Positions 6,853 to 10,508 of a DNA stretch of 10,508 bases are shown here, piece after piece. The number at the start of each line of letters is the position of its first letter. Positions within the stretch are counted from its first letter, which is position 1. Source of the stretch: Leucogyrophana mollusca (lineage: Eukaryota > Basidiomycota > Agaricomycetes > Boletales); assembly GCA_021014945.1 (NCBI GenBank), contig MU266872.1, positions 1 to 10,508 on the forward strand. The letters are read 5' to 3'. The position numbers were made by a program, and so were the translations under genes. The notes below the pieces were generated by a model. It saw nothing but the letters and a program-made list of their open reading frames with translations. It made no database searches and was not told the origin of the DNA.

Positions 6853-7330
6853 TTAGCAGGCCGACCTGATCCCAGGTAGTGGCGCACATAGGCATCTGAC
6901 CTCCACCTTGATTTCATTATAAGCAGTGTTGGCATGGTTGACAAGTATATCCTTTCCTCGTAGGAGACACAGTAAATCTTCCTGTTTCAGCCATGACCAC
7001 CGCGCAGTGCGCATCTCCCAAAACCATTCCACAGGGACCGGTGAGCTATTAGATTCAGCTTGCTCCTGGTCATACCTGATCGGGATCCATAAGATAGGCA
7101 TTTGATCGTAGTCGATGGTGGTGGGAGTACGCGAGACATGATAAAATGCAGCGGGAAGTACTTTGGGGGCATCAGCCCCGCGTGCGAGTCGAGTGGCAGA
7201 AGCTGGCTTGAGCATGAGGCTGTTGAAGTCTTCACCGGGTATTCGTCCTCCATAGATTGCCGGTTGTTGATAACCTCAGATTTGTAGGCTTCAATTTCAT
7301 TTTCCAACACGTGCCACTCGGTGAGTGTAG
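6853..7330 (-). pseudogene. W-rich unidentified coding remnant with a frameshift
   Basis: Two minus frames look coding in succession. The first reads WHVLENEIEAYKSEVINN then RQSMEDEYP (about 7330-7240). The second, open from 7275 to TAA at 6853-6855, reads GEDFNSLMLKPASATRLARG, YDQMPILWIPIRYDQEQAES, SPVPVEWFWEMRTARWSWL and LLCLLRGKDILVNHANTAYN. A single-base change near 7238 would join them, giving EDEYP then GEDFNSLM. The regularly spaced W residues and the LLRG motif look like a conserved domain, but I cannot name the family. The start overlaps the last codons of the coiled-coil gene, so it was probably brought in by rearrangement or insertion. Confidence 0.4.
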
Positions 7331-8214
7331 ACGGCCAGTCGCGGTCCACTATCGCCGTCCCCTTCACCTTCATCACCGCCCGCTTTCCTGCCCCCGCCAT
7401 AAACGTACGTGTTGTAAATATTATAGAACCAATTCCTGTGCGTGCGCGCCGCCTTCGCCGAAGACGTCTCGATGAGCTTGTCGATGATTGCGCACCCGAC
7501 GCCAAGGTCGTCCTTGAGCGCGCGCCACTCCTCCACGGCGTCCGCAGAGAGCTGGACACGGCCCTCGAAGGGGATCCCCAGGCCCTTGTGCCACTTCTTC
7601 AGCACGCACCAGTCGGGGTCGTCGGTGCTGGTGTCTTGGTCTTGCTTGGCGACGGAGTGGTAGGAGGGCGGGGGGTCGGTGTGTGCGTGTTTGTGTTCGG
7701 CTGGTGCCTTGGGGGTGGGAGGAAGCACGGTAGACGACGAGGACGCCAGCGCGTCTTCCTCCACGCTGATGCTGTGGGGCGATGGCGAGCGGGATATCTC
7801 GGGCTCGTACTATGGCTCAGTCTGGACGTCCACGCTCGTTGTGATCCTAGGCAATGGTGCGGGCTCCGGTTCTTTTTTTGCTGTCTCTGTCTGCACCGCA
7901 AACGACTGCGTCTGCGCTTTTTCAGGCTCGGGTTCGGGGTCTGTCTGGACCCGCATCTCATGCGCAAAGAGCGACGCCTGGGTTTGTATATGTGTTTCGG
8001 AGGTGTAGATGGGGACGGGGGTTTCGATGTGCACCGAGTGCGCAGAAGGGGAGGCTTGGACTTCGGCCGTGGAGGTGGGGATGGCGTCGCTTTGCACCTC
8101 CGAGGCGGCGGTGGGGACGGCGTGTTGCATGGACGCGTCGCAGTATTCTTTCGTCTCTGAGAACGTGATGGTTTCGACCTCGTCTTTGTCTTTGTTGGCG
8201 CGGCCTGTGATCTT

Positions 8215-8342
8215 CTGTCAAGGGGAGGGGAGAGCAAGCGTGAGCAGGAGCGCCAGTGAACATAAGGAAAACAAATGAAAAGCGTAAGGGAGACGAGTGA
8301 AAGGTGCCAGCGAGAGCAATAGATGTGAACCAACCAACGTAC
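8215..8342 (-). other. intron 3 of the coiled-coil gene, 128 nt
   Basis: Donor GTACGT at 8342, acceptor CTTGACAG ending at 8215, phase 0. It joins TRKKR to KITGRANK. It is longer than the other introns and pyrimidine-rich before the acceptor. Confidence 0.7.
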
Positions 8343-8809
8343 CCGCTTTTTTCGCGTAATGATAGCGTGAATTACATCCTCCTCCTCCGTGCCCTCTCCC
8401 TCGCTCTCCTCGCCCTCCTCTGCGCCACTCTCCTCTGCATCCTCCTCCTGGCCCTCGTCTTCCATCCCCCATCCCGCGGTGCCCATCTTCCCCATCAACC
8501 CTACACCCAAGCTCTTACTCATTGAAATCGCCGCACTGCTCGCCACACTGCTCGGCCCTCCCCCGCCCACCGCGCTCGCCGCGCTCCGCATCTCGTCCAT
8601 ATCATACCGCATGCGATCGATCGTCTCCTTCAGCATCAGGTTCTCCTGCTTCCGCTCGTCGAGCTGCGCATGCGCAAGGCGCTCCTCGTAGCGCTCGTGC
8701 TCGCGATCCCACTTGGCAGCCTCGAGGACATGGAGGGCGGCCGCGTCGGCGTAGTCTTTTATGGACTCGTCGCGCCGGCAGAGGTGGTTGCGGTAGCGTT
8801 CGGATTCGG

Positions 8810-8862
8810 CTGTGGGGTGGGGTCAGTGAGGAGGGAGGGGAGGGAAGGAGAGGGTGACGCAC
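8810..8862 (-). other. intron 2 of the coiled-coil gene, 53 nt
   Basis: Donor GTGCGT at 8862, acceptor CCCACAG ending at 8810, with CTGAC as a likely branch site. Phase 1: joins QYQEQC to AESERYRNH in frame. Confidence 0.75.
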
Positions 8863-8980
8863 CGCATTGTTCCTGGTACTGCTTCTGCAGGCTCTGGTAC
8901 GACGTGCGCATGTTCTCGAGGCTCTTCTGGAGCTCCGCGATTTCCGAATTGAGCAAGGCGATCTGTGTCGAGTTCGTGCG

Positions 8981-9040
8981 CTACAGTGGCCTCGAATCAG
9001 TATCGCGTACCCAAACGACGGGACATGGCATGACACGTAC
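8981..9040 (-). other. intron 1 of the coiled-coil gene, 60 nt
   Basis: Donor GTACGT at 9040, CTGAT branch site in GATACTGATTCG, acceptor CTGTAG ending at 8981. The downstream exon starts on a codon boundary (RTNSTQIA). The upstream exon is one base short of a whole codon, which points to the 1-nt deletion in exon 1. Confidence 0.65.
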
Positions 9041-9111
9041 CTCCTTCCCCTGAACTCTTTCTCTTTGCCCTTGGTGGCGGTGAGTTCGCTGCGGAGCTCA
9101 TTGATGCGGCC

Positions 9112-9600
9112 CTACCCTATCAATGACGAGCCTCTTGTCGAGACCCGGAAGAATAACGACAACAAGACTGCACTCCCCATTGCCCATGCAGAGGGTGTCT
9201 GTCGCTGGTTGCATGATACTTGCCAATAATAATTAATGATAGATAAACAGAGGCAAATATGCACAAACAAAGCACAGCCCACCTCCACCAGAGACTTCAA
9301 GCACATTGGGAGGCCGATGAGTGGCAATTATCATTTAACGAAGCAAACCACGGTGGACATGGAACAAGGTGAGGGAAGAGGAGGGCAAAAAGGCTATGGA
9401 AATGGGAGTTTGTACCAGGCAAAGGCGGAAGACAGGGTGTCTTCTTGATTTTGGATGCCTTAGCCTGCATTGGACTCCAATCGACTTTAACAATATATAT
9501 ATGATTTATACATGCTTCATTTGTGCTCGTTATGTATCTGAAGACCATCCTGGCAACAACCTGGAGGTGATCTGAGAGTCCGACTGTCATAGAGCTGACC
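9112..9600. other. right flank of the coiled-coil gene, no supported gene
   Basis: Continuous homology of the coiled-coil gene ends at a TAG at 9112-9114, which could be an intron acceptor or a break. A minus ORF at 9297-9590 (for example LSDHLQVVARMVFRYITS) is mildly protein-like but has no recognisable motif, and a short AT run (ATATATAT) lies at about 9495. I cannot support a gene. Confidence 0.35.
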
Positions 9601-9612
9601 TCAGTATACGCT

Positions 9613-9629
9613 ATCTGCCACTGGCAGAT
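9613..9629. repeat. perfect hairpin 8-1-8
   Basis: ATCTGCCA C TGGCAGAT is a perfect inverted repeat with a one-base centre. A second palindrome, CAGGCGCCTG, lies at 9645-9654. Sense unknown; a mobile-element end or a regulatory palindrome are both possible. Confidence 0.6.
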
Positions 9630-9654
9630 TCATCTGACACCAGACAGGCGCCTG

Positions 9655-10508
9655 GTGCACTGGATGTCCTGGAGCCAGACCTTCCAGGCGCTGCCAGCCT
9701 GAGAACACATTTGCTGATGCAGGCTTCACTGCTGGCTAACGCACCAGCCACTTATCAACTGTCTTCTCACACGGACCCATGTACTGCACTTCCCTTCCTT
9801 CCAGCACAACCAACCTTCCTGCCGACTTACTCTCAGTCTCGGAACCACGGCGCGACAGCAGCATGGGATTCCGGAGCGTCATACCATACCATGGATACAC
9901 ATTCGAACGCCGGCTCCTCCACAACGCGAGTCTCGCAATGTCCTTGCGTCAATGCGCAAAGTGGCAGTTTCAACTCTGGCGCTCTCAATTTATTACCTGT
10001 GTTTTACAATTACTACAGTACAGATCGGCAACTCGAAGGTTAGGGCAACTCGAAGGTTAATGCATTGATATCTATTTCTATTTCTAGCTTGTGGGACAAA
10101 CAGCACAGTCAGTACTACGAGGCCAGTTTACGAACGCGAAAATTCGACTAAGTCCAAACCTTGATTTGGCGGGCCTGCCAAAACCTCTACCAATTCGCCC
10201 AGGCTGTCTATGGGGGTGGGCATTCCCTGCTAGCAACTGTTACGCTTACCTAATGTTCCCATGTGCCAAACGCGAGGAGTGAAACAACACAGCGCGCTCT
10301 CCTAGGGGGCTCGGTCGACAAACTCTATTAAACGCGATTTTAAGACTTAAAAGGACGATAAAAGTAGCTACGGTGGTAAAAGTAAGTTGTTAAAATGAAT
10401 ATATGTATGAGCATTAGCAACAGTAAAGTACAGTAACAATTAATTCCCCTGAACAAAAGGGGTGGAGATGTTACCACTGCGTTGAGCAGCGGAAATGCGA
10501 ATAAATAC
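9655..10508. other. gene-poor right end
   Basis: Overlapping plus ORFs at 9711-10043 and 9779-10060 and a minus ORF at 9736-9924 compete with each other, with no clear winner or known motif. From 10300 to the end the sequence is AT-rich with no ORF of note. It carries the palindrome TTTTAAG-A-CTTAAAA (10338-10352) and a small CCCCT/AGGGG stem near 10446-10462. Confidence 0.4.
10027..10060 (+). repeat. two-copy tandem repeat, 17-bp unit
   Basis: GGCAACTCGAAGGTTAG (10027-10043) is followed directly by GGCAACTCGAAGGTTAA (10044-10060), 16 of 17 identical. A TATTTCTA direct repeat follows at about 10074-10087. Confidence 0.9.

Larger units (their letters stand above)
7297..9111 (-). pseudogene. 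coiled-coil protein gene, four exons visible, two point lesions, 5' end missing
   Basis: Exons on the minus strand are 9111-9041, 8980-8863, 8809-8343 and 8214-7297, about 524 residues. The N-terminal half is coiled coil: IALLNSEIAELQKSLENMRT, SYQSLQKQYQEQC, then HVLEAAKWDREHERYEERLA and LMLKETIDRMRYDMDEMR. A Gly/Ser linker, an acidic run (EDEGQEEDAEESGAEEGEE) and a basic patch across intron 3 (TRKKRKITGR) follow. Next is a region with repeated V/I-Q-T motifs (RVQTDP, AVQTET, DVQTEP). The C-terminal part has WCVLKKWHKGLGIPFEGR, ALKDDLGVGCAIIDKLIE and NWFYNIYNTYVYG before TGA at 7297-7299. Lesions are TAG at 7810-7812 (P-stop-YEPEIS, one change from CAG) and a 1-nt deletion in exon 1 (GAGTT-CAGG near 9055). 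The VQT repeats recall cortical nuclear-migration proteins (Num1/ApsA), but that is a weak inference. Confidence 0.72.

Noticed and set aside
7321..8160. 279-residue plus-strand ORF
   Set aside because: It is the antisense shadow of the GC-rich exon 4 of the coiled-coil gene. Its Gly/Val/Leu/Arg-rich composition is typical of such shadows.
7599..8636. 345-residue minus ORF as one protein
   Set aside because: Only its first part is real (exon 3). Beyond 8343 it reads through intron 3 and into a Pro/Thr/Arg-rich wrong frame.
9711..10043. DSGAS-x-H string resembling a Copia-type aspartic protease
   Set aside because: Only a five-residue match with no protease context, zinc knuckle or integrase nearby, and competing frames are equally plausible.

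Overview
The window looks like repeat-rich nuclear DNA of a filamentous basidiomycete, most likely an agaricomycete mushroom. Reading frames are broken by very short spliceosomal introns (50-61 nt, donors GTGAGT, GTATGT, GTACGT or GTGCGT, CTNAY-like branch sites, NAG acceptors). Coding frames are GC3-rich, while gene-poor stretches are AT-richer. Two gene families match ones I know mainly from mushroom genomes. There is no bacterial-style operon, and I see no rRNA, tRNA or CRISPR.

Layout, left to right: (1) the 3' end of an unidentified plus-strand gene (about 21-349) with one 56-nt intron; (2) a gene-poor AT-rich stretch with one unrecognised minus ORF (763-1032); (3) the C-terminal third of a hAT transposase pseudogene (about 1334-1843, plus strand), followed by CCCG/CGGGT motif clusters (1861-2010) that look like its 3' subterminal region; (4) TTTGGG repeats and a possible tRNA-primer-binding-like site; (5) a plus-strand block (2485-4192) of coding-like but frame-broken segments of unknown family, with a repeated E[ND]PWLxQL[DE]W motif, a GC-AG intron and ten perfect copies of a 9-bp minisatellite; (6) a non-coding stretch; (7) a minus-strand pseudogene (4724-about 6444) of a large mushroom protein family that I associate with RecQ-type helicase proteins; (8) frame-shifted W-rich coding remnants (6853-about 7330, minus); (9) a four-exon minus-strand coiled-coil protein gene (7297-9111) with one nonsense codon and one 1-nt frameshift; (10) a right flank (9112-10508) with small repeats and hairpins but no gene I can support.

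Nothing here works as an operon. The common theme is decay: every recognisable gene body is truncated or carries a small number of discrete lesions. Several of the stop codons are single C:G to T:A changes away from a sense codon that would fit. That would suit a transposon-rich, possibly silenced or RIP-like mutated region. I found no convincing new system. The most unusual items are the hidden, ATG-less coding frames of 2485-4192 with the duplicated PWL module, and the near-intact coiled-coil gene.
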